Source: Sphingomonas sp. 28-66-16 (lineage in GTDB: Bacteria > Pseudomonadota > Alphaproteobacteria > Sphingomonadales > Sphingomonadaceae). Taken from it: a DNA stretch of 64,000 bases. Each line of letters starts with the position of its first letter. Positions within the stretch are counted from its first letter, which is position 1. The stretch lies in contig NCGF01000011.1 in the NCBI GenBank assembly GCA_002281485.1, positions 62,001 to 126,000 on the forward strand. Direction: 5' to 3'. Position numbers and translations under genes: made by a program. This document shows positions 46,460 through 55,464 of this stretch, piece after piece. Below the pieces are notes generated by a model. That model searched no databases and was not told the origin of the DNA. It worked only from the letters and a program-made list of their open reading frames with translations.

Positions 46460-47667
46460 TTACGGTCATTGCCGCGCTTGTCGCCTTACTGATGATTGCC
46501 GCGATGACGTTCACCCGATTTTCGAAATCGGAACAATGGACGGCGACCGTCACGCCGCTGGCATCGATCATCGGCAGCGGCTTTCTGATCTCGGGGCCGC
46601 TGCTCGCGCATGAATTCGGCGGTGCCGCGCTGCCGGCGATGGCGGTGCTGCTGCTGCTTGCCTATGCGGTCGGCGGGGTCATCCGGTGGAACATCGTCCA
46701 TGTCGAAAACTACCTCGAATCGGCGCCGTTCAACGATCCGATCAGCTGGACCGCGCGGCTGACCCAACTCGTGCTGGCGGCGGCCTATGCGATTTCGGTC
46801 GCCTATTATCTGAAGCTGCTCGCCGCATTTGCGCTCAAGGCGGTGACGGTGCCCGAACAATGGCGCGACGTCATCGCCAATGCCGGGGTGACGGCGATCA
46901 TCGTCGTGCTGATGGTGCTCGCCTTCGGCGGCGGGTTGCGGCGGATCGAGAGGATCGCCCACGCCACCGTCGCCGTCAAGATCGGGATCATCGCCGGGAT
47001 GCTCGCCGGCCTCGCCGGCTGGTGGGTCGTGAACTGGGGGACGCCGCTTTCGGTCCCGCCGGCGATCATCACGTGGCGCGGCATCCCGCTGTTGCTCGGA
47101 TTGCTGATCACCGTCCAGGGGTTCGAGACCTCGCGCTATCTCGGCCAGTCCTACGACCAGGCGATGCGGGTGCGGACGATGCGCCATGCGCAATGGATTT
47201 CGACGGTGATCTATCTGGGCTTCATCGGCCTGCTCACGCCGTTTCTCGGCGCCGCCGCCAAGGCCGAAGGCGTCGCCGGCATCATCGATGTGATGCGGCT
47301 GGTGGCAGCGCCGCTCGTCATCTTCGTGTTCATCGCCGCGCTGTCCAGCCAGCTCAGCGCCGCCGTCGCCGATTCGATCGGCTCGGGCGGCCTCATGAAC
47401 GAAATCTCGCAGAAGGTGCTGTCGCTGCCGGCCGCCTTTGCGCTCTCCGGCGCGCTCTCGATCCTGGTGGTCTGGCTGACCGATCCGTTCGAGGTCGTGG
47501 CGCTGTCGTCGCGCGCCTTTGCGGTGTTCTACGCGATGCAGTGCGCGCTCGGCATCGCCGTCTCGTGGCGCCGCTCGATCGGCGGATGGCCGCTGCGGAT
47601 CGGTTTCGCAGCGTTGGCGCTGATCTGCATCGTTGCCGCCCTGGTCGGCGCGCCCGCCGAGTCATGA
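46456..47667 (+). CDS. APC-like multi-helix membrane transporter of unknown function
   Basis: The 403-residue protein has about 11 hydrophobic segments. The first helix pair holds TPLASIIGSGFLISGPLLAHEFGG, resembling the broken helix 1 of amino-acid/polyamine/cation (APC, LeuT-fold) transporters. FETSRYLGQSYD and LSSQLSAAVADSIGSGGLMNEIS are other conserved-looking spots. I do not recognise a named family. The start is taken as TTG at 46456, overlapping the previous TGA; a TTG at 46417 or ATG at 46492 is possible. It overlaps the next gene by 4 bp. Confidence 0.7.
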   Translation: MITVIAALVALLMIAAMTFTRFSKSEQWTATVTPLASIIGSGFLISGPLLAHEFGGAALPAMAVLLLLAYAVGGVIRWNIVHVENYLESAPFNDPISWTARLTQLVLAAAYAISVAYYLKLLAAFALKAVTVPEQWRDVIANAGVTAIIVVLMVLAFGGGLRRIERIAHATVAVKIGIIAGMLAGLAGWWVVNWGTPLSVPPAIITWRGIPLLLGLLITVQGFETSRYLGQSYDQAMRVRTMRHAQWISTVIYLGFIGLLTPFLGAAAKAEGVAGIIDVMRLVAAPLVIFVFIAALSSQLSAAVADSIGSGGLMNEISQKVLSLPAAFALSGALSILVVWLTDPFEVVALSSRAFAVFYAMQCALGIAVSWRRSIGGWPLRIGFAALALICIVAALVGAPAES

Positions 47668-49397
47668 CCCTCGACCCCGCCTGGATCAGCGCGGCGATCC
47701 TCATCGCGGCGCTGATCCTGTTCGTGAGCGAACGCGTCCGCCACGATCTCATCGCGGTCGGCGCGCTGATCGCCTGCGTCGCCGCCGGGCTGGTCGCGCC
47801 GGAAGCGGCATTGGCCGGCTTCGGCGACCCGGCGGTCGCCACCGTCGCGGCGGTGCTGATCGTCGGCCGTGCGCTCGAGATGACGGGCGTCGCCGCGCGC
47901 CTTGCCCAGATCATCATCCCCGCGCACGCCGGCTTTTCGACGCGACTGTCGCTGCTGATCGTGGTGGCGGCGGCGCTGTCGGCGTTCATGAACAACATCG
48001 CCGCGCTGGTGATCACGATGCCGCTGGCGACCGAAATCGCCCGGTCGTCGAACCGCCACCCGTCCACCACGCTGATGCCGCTCGCCTTTGCCAGCATTCT
48101 TGGCGGGATGACGACGCTGATCGGAACGCCGGCCAATCTTATCCTGTCCTCGGTGCGCGAGCGCGAACTCGGCGCGCCGTTCGGCTTTTTTGCGATGACG
48201 CCCGTCGGCGTCGCCGTCTGTGCCGCCGGGCTCGCCTATCTCGGGCTGATCGGCTGGCGGCTGCTCCCCAACCGCCGCGGCGCCGGCACCGCGACGGCGC
48301 GCCCGTGGCGGGTTTTCGAAATCCCGATCGCCGCCTCGGTCAACGCCTCGCGCGCGACGATCGCCGCGAGCCTGCGCAGCGTTCGCACCCGGTTGCTGAC
48401 CGTGATTCGCCACGGCCGTGCGATCGGCTGGCCGGCTGACGATTCGCTTCGGGCCGGCGATCGGATGCTCGTCCTGTCGCGATCCAGCCAGACCGAGATC
48501 GCGCCGTCGCTCGACTGGGCGCATCAGCCCGGCCCCATGGTTGCCGGGCTGGTCACCGCGCGGATGGCGGTGGCGTTCGGATCGCCGCTGATTGGCGATG
48601 GCCATGAGAGCATCCCCTTCCTCAGCGGCGGGCGGCTGTCGGTGGTCGCGTTGGGACCGCGCGCGGCGAAGCTCAAACGCCCGCTTGCCGCGCTCGACAT
48701 CCAGAGCGGCGACCAGCTTTTCGTTCAGGGCAGGCCCGAGGATCTCGGCGCGTTTGCCGCGCGCATGCGGCTGCTCGAAATCGACAGGGTCGATACGGTG
48801 CCGGTCAATGTCCGCGCGGCGATCATGACGGTCACGATCTTCGGTGCGGCGATCGCGACGACGATCCTTGGCGGCATTACCCCGGCGATCACCTTTCTCG
48901 CCGCCGCGGCGGCGATTGCCGGGCTGCGGCTGATCGCCCCCGGCGAAATCTATGCGTCGATCGACTGGAGCGTGATCGTGCTGCTCGCCGCGATGATCCC
49001 GGTCGGCGCCAGCTTCGAAACCAGCGGTGCCGCGGCGATCCTCGCCGGCTGGCTCGGCCAGGTGCTGGCCGACGCGCCGTTGGTCGTCGCGCTCGCCGCA
49101 GTGTGCACCGCAACGCTCACGCTCTCGATCTTCTTGAACAATGTCGCCACCAGCGTCATTATGGGGCCGTTGGCGATCAAGGTGGCGATGCTGCTCGGCA
49201 TTGCCCCCGATGCGATGCTGCTCGCGGTGCTGATCGGTGCCTCGTCCGATTTTCTGACGCCGATCGGGCACCAGAACAATCTGCTGGTGATGGGCCCCGG
49301 CGGCTATCGTTTCACCGATTATGCCCGGGCCGGCGCGCTGCTGTCCTTGATCGTGGTGGCGATCGCCTCAATCATACTGGCCTATGGGTTTGCGTAA
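47664..49397 (+). CDS. SLC13/ArsB-type permease with two TrkA-C domains
   Basis: The 577-residue permease has about ten membrane helices in two halves with the SLC13 signatures FMNNIAALVITMPLA and FLNNVATSVIMGPLA and the GTPANLILSS loop. Between them (about 220-400) lie two RCK-C/TrkA-C regulatory modules (VRTRLLTVIRHGR, LRAGDRMLVLSR; RLSVVALGPRAAKLKRPL, IQSGDQLFVQGR). The family carries anions such as sulphate or dicarboxylates. It overlaps the previous gene by 4 bp. Substrate cannot be read. Confidence 0.9.
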   Translation: MTLDPAWISAAILIAALILFVSERVRHDLIAVGALIACVAAGLVAPEAALAGFGDPAVATVAAVLIVGRALEMTGVAARLAQIIIPAHAGFSTRLSLLIVVAAALSAFMNNIAALVITMPLATEIARSSNRHPSTTLMPLAFASILGGMTTLIGTPANLILSSVRERELGAPFGFFAMTPVGVAVCAAGLAYLGLIGWRLLPNRRGAGTATARPWRVFEIPIAASVNASRATIAASLRSVRTRLLTVIRHGRAIGWPADDSLRAGDRMLVLSRSSQTEIAPSLDWAHQPGPMVAGLVTARMAVAFGSPLIGDGHESIPFLSGGRLSVVALGPRAAKLKRPLAALDIQSGDQLFVQGRPEDLGAFAARMRLLEIDRVDTVPVNVRAAIMTVTIFGAAIATTILGGITPAITFLAAAAAIAGLRLIAPGEIYASIDWSVIVLLAAMIPVGASFETSGAAAILAGWLGQVLADAPLVVALAAVCTATLTLSIFLNNVATSVIMGPLAIKVAMLLGIAPDAMLLAVLIGASSDFLTPIGHQNNLLVMGPGGYRFTDYARAGALLSLIVVAIASIILAYGFA

Positions 49398-49409
49398 CGG
49401 GAGAAGCGG

Positions 49410-50318
49410 ATGTCGATGATCCTTCAGCCCGCCACGCAGGCCAGCGGTCCCTGGCCGGGATGGCTGGCCGAGGCGCATGACGTGCTCGATCAGCTTGCCG
49501 TCAGCGTTGGCGCACACCGTGTTTCGGTGCTCGATCTGCTGGTTTTCGCGATCGTCTCGGTGTCGATCTACGGCGTCGCACGCCTGGCCTTCAGGATCAT
49601 CCAGCGCCTGATCCGGCAGAGCCACCGGCTCGATCCCTCGCAGAAGGTGCTGATCCAGAAACTGGCGGGACTGGCGATCTTCGGCCTCGCCCTGCTGATC
49701 GGCGTCGATGTCCTGTCCATCGATCTGACCGCGTTCACGGTGTTTTCGGGCGCGCTCGGGCTCGCGGTCGGCTTCGGTTTGCAGAAGACGCTCGGCAACC
49801 TGATCGCCGGCCTGATCCTGCTGATGGACCGGTCGGTCAAGCCAGGCGACGTCATCGTCGTCGGCGATACGTTCGGCGCGATCAGCAAGATCGGCATCCG
49901 CGCGGTCTCGGTCGTCACCCGCGACGGCAAGGAACATCTGATCCCCAACGAGAAACTGATGACCGACCCGGTCGAGAACTGGTCCTATTCGAGCCGCAAC
50001 GTGCGGCTGCGGATTCCGGTCGGCGTGTCGTATCATTCCGATCTCGCGGTAGCCCAGCGGCTGATGCTGCAGGCGGCCGGCGCTGCCGAGCGGGTGTTGT
50101 CGGACCCGGCGCCGACCGTCTGGCTGAAGGCGTTCGGAGACAGTTCGGTAGATCACGACATTCTGGTCTGGATCGTCGATCCCGAGCTCGGCGTCGGCAA
50201 CGTCCAGTCCGAGATCCTCAACCTGTTATGGGTGCTGTTCAAGCAGCACGGCATCGAGATCCCCTTCCCGCAGCGCGACATCCACATCCGGACGCCCGAC
50301 GGCACGGGCAAGGGTTGA
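49410..50318 (+). CDS. MscS-type mechanosensitive channel
   Basis: This 302-residue protein has N-terminal helices, then the pore helix region LDLTAFTVFSGALGLAVGFGLQKTLGNLIAGLILLMDRSVKPGD typical of small-conductance mechanosensitive channels, and the beta domain VSVVTRDGKEHLIPNEKLMTDPVENWS. It relieves hypo-osmotic pressure. It follows the SLC13-like permease by 12 bp, so it is the last gene of the operon. It converges with the alcohol dehydrogenase across 78 bp. Confidence 0.92.
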   Translation: MSMILQPATQASGPWPGWLAEAHDVLDQLAVSVGAHRVSVLDLLVFAIVSVSIYGVARLAFRIIQRLIRQSHRLDPSQKVLIQKLAGLAIFGLALLIGVDVLSIDLTAFTVFSGALGLAVGFGLQKTLGNLIAGLILLMDRSVKPGDVIVVGDTFGAISKIGIRAVSVVTRDGKEHLIPNEKLMTDPVENWSYSSRNVRLRIPVGVSYHSDLAVAQRLMLQAAGAAERVLSDPAPTVWLKAFGDSSVDHDILVWIVDPELGVGNVQSEILNLLWVLFKQHGIEIPFPQRDIHIRTPDGTGKG

Positions 50319-50396
50319 TCGCCCGCCCCGGCTCTCGGCTCCCGAAACGGGTGCGCGATGGCCCGATCGGCCCGGGGGCGAAGCGGGCGCCGCCGA

Positions 50397-51491
50397 CTAG
50401 GCCGGGCCGCGCTCGTCGGTCATGATCAATACAGGCTTGATCACCGCGCCCGATTCAGAAGCCGCGACCGCCTCGGCAATGGCGGCGAAGGGATAGGTGC
50501 GGATCAGTTTCTCGAGCGGGAGCCGGCCTTCCCGATAATGCGCGATCAGCCTCGGAATGAAGCGCTGCGGATCGATACCGCCCTCGACCACCCCGATGAT
50601 GCGCCGGCCCATGCTCATGATCGCCGACAGATCGAGCGGCAGGCGCGGGTCGCCTGGATAGGCGCCGACCAGCGCCAGCGTGCCCCTGATCGCCAGCTTG
50701 TCGATACACGCGGCCACCAGATCGACCGCGCCGGTCGTGTCGATGATATGATCGAAGGCCTCGCCAAGCGTCGCCACGCTGTCGGTCACGGCAGTCGCGC
50801 CGAGCTCGCTCGCGATCGCGAGCCGGTGACGGTGCCGGTCGAGTACGACGATTCGGCCGGCATCGGCGATCGCTGCGGCCATCACGGCGGAAAGGCCGAC
50901 CGCGCCCGCGCCGAGCACCGCCACCGACTCGCCGGGCTGGACCTCGAGCGTTTCGAGGACCGTGCCGGCGCCGGTCTGCACGCCACAGCCGAGCGGCGCC
51001 ATCGTCGCCAGCGGCAGATCGCGATCGATCCGAACGACATTGCGTTCATGCGCCAGCGCGTGGGTCGCAAAAGCCGACTGGCCGAAGATCGCGCCCCCCA
51101 GCGGCACGTCGCCGCGCCAGATTCGACCATCGTCGGGACCCGCGATGCCGAGGAAATTGCGCGGCACGAACTCGACGCAATAGCCCGGCTGATGATCGCT
51201 GCACGCATCGCAATGGCCGCAGCTGTGAAAGCTGATCAACACATGATCGCCGGGCGCCACCGAGGTGACGTCCCGCCCCACCGCCTCGACGATGCCGGCG
51301 CCTTCGTGGCCGAATATGCCGGGAAAGGGCACCGGCAAATGGCCGTCGCGCATCACCAGATCGGTGTGACACACGCCGCACGCCGCGATTGCGACCCGCA
51401 CCTGATCGGGCCCCGGCTGCCCCAGGTCGAGCGCTTCGAGACGAAACGCCGCGCCCGGCGCCTCGACCACGGCTGCTTCAATCCTCATCAT
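50397..51491 (-). CDS. Zinc-dependent alcohol dehydrogenase (aryl-alcohol type)
   Basis: The 364-residue MDR enzyme has catalytic zinc motif CGVCHTDLVMRDGHLP and GHEGAGIVEAVG, structural zinc lobe CGHCDACSDHQPGYC, and NAD-binding VAVLGAGAVGLSAVMAA. The layout resembles aryl-alcohol and class III-type dehydrogenases with EFVPRNFLG. It starts 9 bp after the TonB-dependent receptor stop and so is in its operon. In this catabolic island it may oxidise an aromatic alcohol such as coniferyl or vanillyl alcohol; this is inference. Confidence 0.88.
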   Translation of the reverse strand: MMRIEAAVVEAPGAAFRLEALDLGQPGPDQVRVAIAACGVCHTDLVMRDGHLPVPFPGIFGHEGAGIVEAVGRDVTSVAPGDHVLISFHSCGHCDACSDHQPGYCVEFVPRNFLGIAGPDDGRIWRGDVPLGGAIFGQSAFATHALAHERNVVRIDRDLPLATMAPLGCGVQTGAGTVLETLEVQPGESVAVLGAGAVGLSAVMAAAIADAGRIVVLDRHRHRLAIASELGATAVTDSVATLGEAFDHIIDTTGAVDLVAACIDKLAIRGTLALVGAYPGDPRLPLDLSAIMSMGRRIIGVVEGGIDPQRFIPRLIAHYREGRLPLEKLIRTYPFAAIAEAVAASESGAVIKPVLIMTDERGPA

Positions 51492-51500
51492 TTCGGCCGA

Positions 51501-54110
51501 TCAGAACTTGAAGCCCACCCGGGCATACCATTCGCGCGGTCGGTTATAGGTGCCGAAGATGATGCCATCGGCGAGGTTCGATCCGCCCGAGGTGAGATAG
51601 CGGGCGTCGGTCAGGTTGGTCGCGCCGACCGTCAGCGTCCAATTGTCGCCCGGATGCTCATAGGTGACGTTGGCATTGAAGACGTCGCTCGGCGCTCGGA
51701 GCAGCAGCAACGTCCGCTGGGTGTCGTTCCACACGCTGCTGGTATGGGTGAAATCGCCGAGCAGGACGAGCGCCCCGCCATTGCCAAGCCCCAATTTGTA
51801 GCGCGGGCTGATGTTGAGCTTGAACTTGGGCGTCTTCGGCAGGCTCTGGCCGACCAGCGTTCCCGCCTGGAAGGCATTGGCGCCGCCCACCGCCGCGGCC
51901 GCGGCGGACACCGAGGTGTAGACGGCGTCGATATAGCCGAGCGAGGCATTGATGCTGAACCCGTCGACGGGCTCGGCGACGACCTCGACCTCGAAGCCGC
52001 GGATGCGGGCGTTGCCGGCATTGGCGATCGTCGGCGAGGTGCCGATCTGGATGTTGAGCTGGATGTCCTTGTAATCGGTCGTGAAGGCAGCCGCATTCAG
52101 CTGCAACCGCCGGTCGAGCAAGGTCGATTTGACGCCGACTTCCCAGGTCGTCGCCTTTTCCTCGTTGAAATCGGGCGCGACATTGCCCTGCGGATTGGTC
52201 AGCCGCGTGGTCCAGCCGCCGGTCTTGTATCCCTTGGACCAGCTGGCATAGACGAGCAGACGATCGGCCGGGTGCAGCTGGATGCCGATCTTGGGCGAGA
52301 AATTGCTGAACGACTTGCGGTTCACGCCGGGCACATAGACCCGCACCGGATTGGTCGGGTCGGGAAAGTCGAGCCCCTGGAAGCAGGTGATCGGCGCCAG
52401 CGGGAACGGGCCGTTCGGCGTGATGACGCCATTCGCGTTCGAACAGCCGAACAGTTTGTAGTTGAACCCGTTGAGCTCCTGCTGCCCGCCCTCGAACGTC
52501 TTCTTTTCATTGGTATAGCGACCGCCGACGCTGACGCTGATCAGGTCGATCGGCTGATAGTCGATCTGCCCGAAAAACGCATAGTTTTCGGTATCGAGGC
52601 GGTTGGGTCCGTCGACCTGGACCTGGCCCTCGGCAAAGGTCACATAATCGTGCAGATTGCCGCCTTCCTTGAAATAATAGGCGCCAAGGACGTAGTTCAG
52701 CTTCTTGTCGAACAGATTGCCGAGCAGCTGCAGCTCCTGGCTGATCTGATACTGATTGAGCGTGAAGCTGAGCTGCGAGAAATTGAGCGGCGATCCATCG
52801 GCATCGAGCCCGGCGTTCCAGTTGACCTCGCGATAGGCCGTGATCGACTTCAGATCGATGTTCGGCCCGAGCCGGAAATTGAGGGTCCCGGCCAGCCCCC
52901 ATGCCTGAAGGTCCGAATAGCTGTTGCCGGTCGAATAGCTGCGGTTCGGGTCGTTGGTGACGAACCGCGAATCCCAGGGGAGCCGATCATTGGCCGGATT
53001 GCCATCGACGTTGACGCTGGCGATCGACGGCAGCTGGAATCGCGGATTGACCTGCGTGCCGCTGACGCCGCACAGCGCCTGGGCATTGCGCGCCGCGATC
53101 TGCGCGCTCGTCGATCCGATGCAGAAATTGTAGAGGCCGGCAAAGGTGAAGCCGGTGGTGCCGGTCGGGTCGAATGCGGTGCCCGGCAGGTTGGCCGTCC
53201 CGGCAAAATTGCCCGGCACGTTCGGGAAGATGCCGATCACGCTGTTCGCCGAGGTGCTGCGATCCTTGGTATAGTCGCCGGCGAGCAGCACCGAGATCGG
53301 CCCGCCATTGTCCCATTTCAGCTTGCCGCGGACGCTGGCGGTGTTGGCGGCCCCCTCGTCGGTGGCGCTGTTGTAGCCCGCGGCGGAGAAGCTGTTGAAC
53401 GATGGCGCATTGTTGGCGCGCTGATCGGGGAACGGGATGCGCTTGAGAAACCCGTCCTGGCGCTTGACGTTGAAGGTGATCGACGATCGCAGGTTCTCCG
53501 TGATCGGAATGTCGGCCGATCCCCGCCCCTGAAACAGATTATACTGGCCGGTGGTGAAATCGCCGCGGACCTTGAAAGTGTCGCTGGGATCGCGCGTGAC
53601 GATCGAGATCGCGCCGCCGATCGTGTTGCGCCCGAAAAACGTCCCCTGCGGTCCTTTCAAGATCTCGATCCGTTCGACGTCGAGCAGGTCCTGGTTGGCG
53701 CCGACCGTCCGCGCGAGATAGACGCCGTCGAGATAGACGCCGACGCCGGGATCGATGTTGAACGCGAAGTCGTCCGAGCCGATGCCGCGGATATAGGCGG
53801 CCAGCACCGAGGTCGAGGCCGAGAACGGCGTGCCGGCATCGAGATTGACGTTGGGCGTCAGCGCCGACAGCTGCGACACGTTCTGCACCGCGCGCTCCTG
53901 AAGCGCCTCCGCGGTGAACGCCGAAATCGCGATCGGCACGTCCTGGACGTTCTGCGCGCGTTTCTGGGCGGTGACGACGATATCGGCGAGCCGGCTTTCG
54001 TCCGCTGTCGTCGGCGCCTGTGCGGGCGAAGCCGTCGTCGATTGCGCGAATGCCGGCGCGCCGACGATGGCGGCAGAGAGCAGGAGCAAAGCTTTTGCAG
54101 AATGGCGCAT
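51501..54110 (-). CDS. TonB-dependent outer-membrane receptor
   Basis: This 869-residue receptor has a signal peptide (MRHSAKALLLLSAAIVGAPAFAQ), a TonB box (DIVVTAQKRAQNVQDVPIAIS), a plug domain with DPGVGVYLDGVYLARTVG and VERIEILKGPQGTFFGRNTIGGAI, and a 22-strand beta-barrel ending in the aromatic terminal strand (WYARVGFKF). It belongs to the large sphingomonad group used to import substrates such as aromatic compounds. It precedes an alcohol dehydrogenase in the same operon and follows an AraC-type regulator. Confidence 0.94.
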   Translation of the reverse strand: MRHSAKALLLLSAAIVGAPAFAQSTTASPAQAPTTADESRLADIVVTAQKRAQNVQDVPIAISAFTAEALQERAVQNVSQLSALTPNVNLDAGTPFSASTSVLAAYIRGIGSDDFAFNIDPGVGVYLDGVYLARTVGANQDLLDVERIEILKGPQGTFFGRNTIGGAISIVTRDPSDTFKVRGDFTTGQYNLFQGRGSADIPITENLRSSITFNVKRQDGFLKRIPFPDQRANNAPSFNSFSAAGYNSATDEGAANTASVRGKLKWDNGGPISVLLAGDYTKDRSTSANSVIGIFPNVPGNFAGTANLPGTAFDPTGTTGFTFAGLYNFCIGSTSAQIAARNAQALCGVSGTQVNPRFQLPSIASVNVDGNPANDRLPWDSRFVTNDPNRSYSTGNSYSDLQAWGLAGTLNFRLGPNIDLKSITAYREVNWNAGLDADGSPLNFSQLSFTLNQYQISQELQLLGNLFDKKLNYVLGAYYFKEGGNLHDYVTFAEGQVQVDGPNRLDTENYAFFGQIDYQPIDLISVSVGGRYTNEKKTFEGGQQELNGFNYKLFGCSNANGVITPNGPFPLAPITCFQGLDFPDPTNPVRVYVPGVNRKSFSNFSPKIGIQLHPADRLLVYASWSKGYKTGGWTTRLTNPQGNVAPDFNEEKATTWEVGVKSTLLDRRLQLNAAAFTTDYKDIQLNIQIGTSPTIANAGNARIRGFEVEVVAEPVDGFSINASLGYIDAVYTSVSAAAAAVGGANAFQAGTLVGQSLPKTPKFKLNISPRYKLGLGNGGALVLLGDFTHTSSVWNDTQRTLLLLRAPSDVFNANVTYEHPGDNWTLTVGATNLTDARYLTSGGSNLADGIIFGTYNRPREWYARVGFKF

Positions 54111-54232
54111 CGAATCCTCCCCGAAGTGACCGCATATTCTTGCGGGCTTGATGAGGAAGTTAGGACGCTCCGCCAGTCGTGTCTTGGACTGGCGCGAACG
54201 AGCGATCAGGACGCTGGCGAACTTCGCCGCGT

Positions 54233-55174
54233 TCAGCGCGTGCCTGTCCGGGCGCGCCATTCGCGCGGGGTAAGGCCATAGCTTCGCCGGAAACATCGGC
54301 TGAAGAACGCCGAGTCGCTGAACCCGACATCGAAGGCGATTCCGGTGATGCTCTGGTGAAGATCGGCCGACAGCCGATCGGCGGCGCGGGCGAGCCGCTG
54401 CTGCGTGATGAAGTCGGTCGGCGTCTGATGGGTGTGCCGCGCGAACGCCTTCTGTACTGCCCTCGGGCTCAGCCCGGTCGCTTCGGAAATCATCGCGGTA
54501 CTCAGATTGGGGTCGTTCAGATGGCGGCGGGCGAACTGGACGGGGCCTTCGGCGATCTCGCTCACTGACCCGCGGACGGCGGTGCGGCAGGCGATCTCGG
54601 CCGCGACGGCGACCAGCGTGTCGATCCCGTCGGCAAGATCGGCGATGCGATCGCGTTGATTCCACAAGGAGTCGAGCATCTGGCGAAGGAAGATTACATT
54701 GGGGTCGAGCCGGTTCAACAGCAGGCCGTGCCAATCGACTGACGATGCCTCGCCCTCGAGCAGCGATTCGGGCAGTTGCAGGATCAAACAGTCGTTGCCG
54801 GCCGAAATGTCGATCGAATAAGGCCGCGAATCGTCGGCAACGATGATATCGCCGACCCGCCCCGTCACCACCGACCGGTCGTTGGTGAGCGTCAGGCGAC
54901 CGTGGCGCTGGACATGCAGCACCAGCGTCCGTTCGCGATCTTCGGCGCTCGATCGGCGCACGCGCGCCGCGCCACTGCGCGCCTGGGCGATGGCGATCCT
55001 GCCAAGCGAAAACCGCGCCAGATCCGCCCTGATCTCCTCGGGCACGTCGGCGACCATGCCGGGAAAGGCCTCGGCAACCAGATCGCGCCAATAGCGCCCG
55101 CGCTGCGGCGGCGGCATCCCGAGGGTCGAGAACGTCTCGACACCCCCCACGGCATTGGTTTGCGGCTGTTGCAT
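54233..55174 (-). CDS. AraC-family transcriptional regulator
   Basis: The 313-residue regulator has an N-terminal ligand-binding region similar to AraC_binding_2 (about 20-190) and a C-terminal double helix-turn-helix (about 215-313): LSTAMISEATGLSPRAVQKAFARHTHQTPTDFI and SITGIAFDVGFSDSAFFSRCFRRSYGLTPREWR. The start at 55174 is taken for its GGGGGG ribosome-binding site. It is divergent from the hydratase/lyase. One copy of the operator lies in its promoter, so it is probably controlled by the MarR protein too. Confidence 0.9.
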   Translation of the reverse strand: MQQPQTNAVGGVETFSTLGMPPPQRGRYWRDLVAEAFPGMVADVPEEIRADLARFSLGRIAIAQARSGAARVRRSSAEDRERTLVLHVQRHGRLTLTNDRSVVTGRVGDIIVADDSRPYSIDISAGNDCLILQLPESLLEGEASSVDWHGLLLNRLDPNVIFLRQMLDSLWNQRDRIADLADGIDTLVAVAAEIACRTAVRGSVSEIAEGPVQFARRHLNDPNLSTAMISEATGLSPRAVQKAFARHTHQTPTDFITQQRLARAADRLSADLHQSITGIAFDVGFSDSAFFSRCFRRSYGLTPREWRARTGTR

Positions 55175-55248
55175 GATGCATCCCCCCAAAGCGCTGGCGG
55201 CACCGGCTGGCCCCTTCTGCTGGTGGCCTGATCCCGGATGACGGGAAG

Positions 55249-55277
55249 AATGTATCCTAGGCATACCAAGTCGGCAA
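55249..55277 (-). promoter_or_regulatory. Candidate promoter of the AraC-family gene
   Basis: On the minus strand TTGCCG (55272-55277) and TACATT (55249-55254) are 17 bp apart. The operator copy at 55250-55268 covers the -10 and most of the spacer, so a bound repressor would block transcription. Confidence 0.5.
55250..55268. promoter_or_regulatory. Island operator, copy 1 (AraC side)
   Basis: ATGTATCCTAGGCATACCA matches the other three copies of the TGTATCC-N2-G-N-C-N2-ACA-type inverted repeat in this island. It overlaps the -10 of the AraC promoter. Confidence 0.6.
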
Positions 55278-55318
55278 GCTGATCTAACGATTGAGAAATG
55301 TAGCGCGTATCGACGGCC

Positions 55319-55346
55319 TTGCCAGCGTCGCATTGCCTGTTATGTA
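55319..55346 (+). promoter_or_regulatory. Candidate promoter of the hydratase/lyase gene
   Basis: TTGCCA (55319-55324) and TATGTA (55341-55346) are 16 bp apart on the plus strand, about 120 bp before the start codon. Operator copy 2 begins within the -10, the arrangement expected for repression. Confidence 0.45.
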
Positions 55347-55360
55347 TCCTTGGCATACAT
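55342..55360. promoter_or_regulatory. Island operator, copy 2 (hydratase/lyase side)
   Basis: ATGTATCCTTGGCATACAT is the most symmetrical copy, with perfect ATGTAT/ATACAT arms 7 bp apart. Copies at 55250, 58506 and 59041 share TGTATCC and a CA- or ACA-ending right arm. Confidence 0.65.
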
Positions 55361-55464
55361 TGCAGCGTGAACCGACCGGCGGAATGTCGGTGTGATCCTG
55401 CGCCACGCGTCGTGCCAGGGCGTTTCGCGCCGAAGGCCGGCACCCTCATCTGGGAGAATGATCG

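Noticed and set aside
50319-50396. A terminator in the convergent mscS / alcohol dehydrogenase gap
   Set aside because: Only a 4-bp CCCG-AAA-CGGG stem and diffuse GC-rich pairing are visible, with no U-run.
50358-54281. A 1307-codon plus-strand ORF opposite the TonB-dependent receptor and alcohol dehydrogenase
   Set aside because: It has no domain, is rich in Arg, Asp and Gly, and is antisense to well-defined genes. Long antisense frames are expected in high-GC DNA with strong third-position bias.
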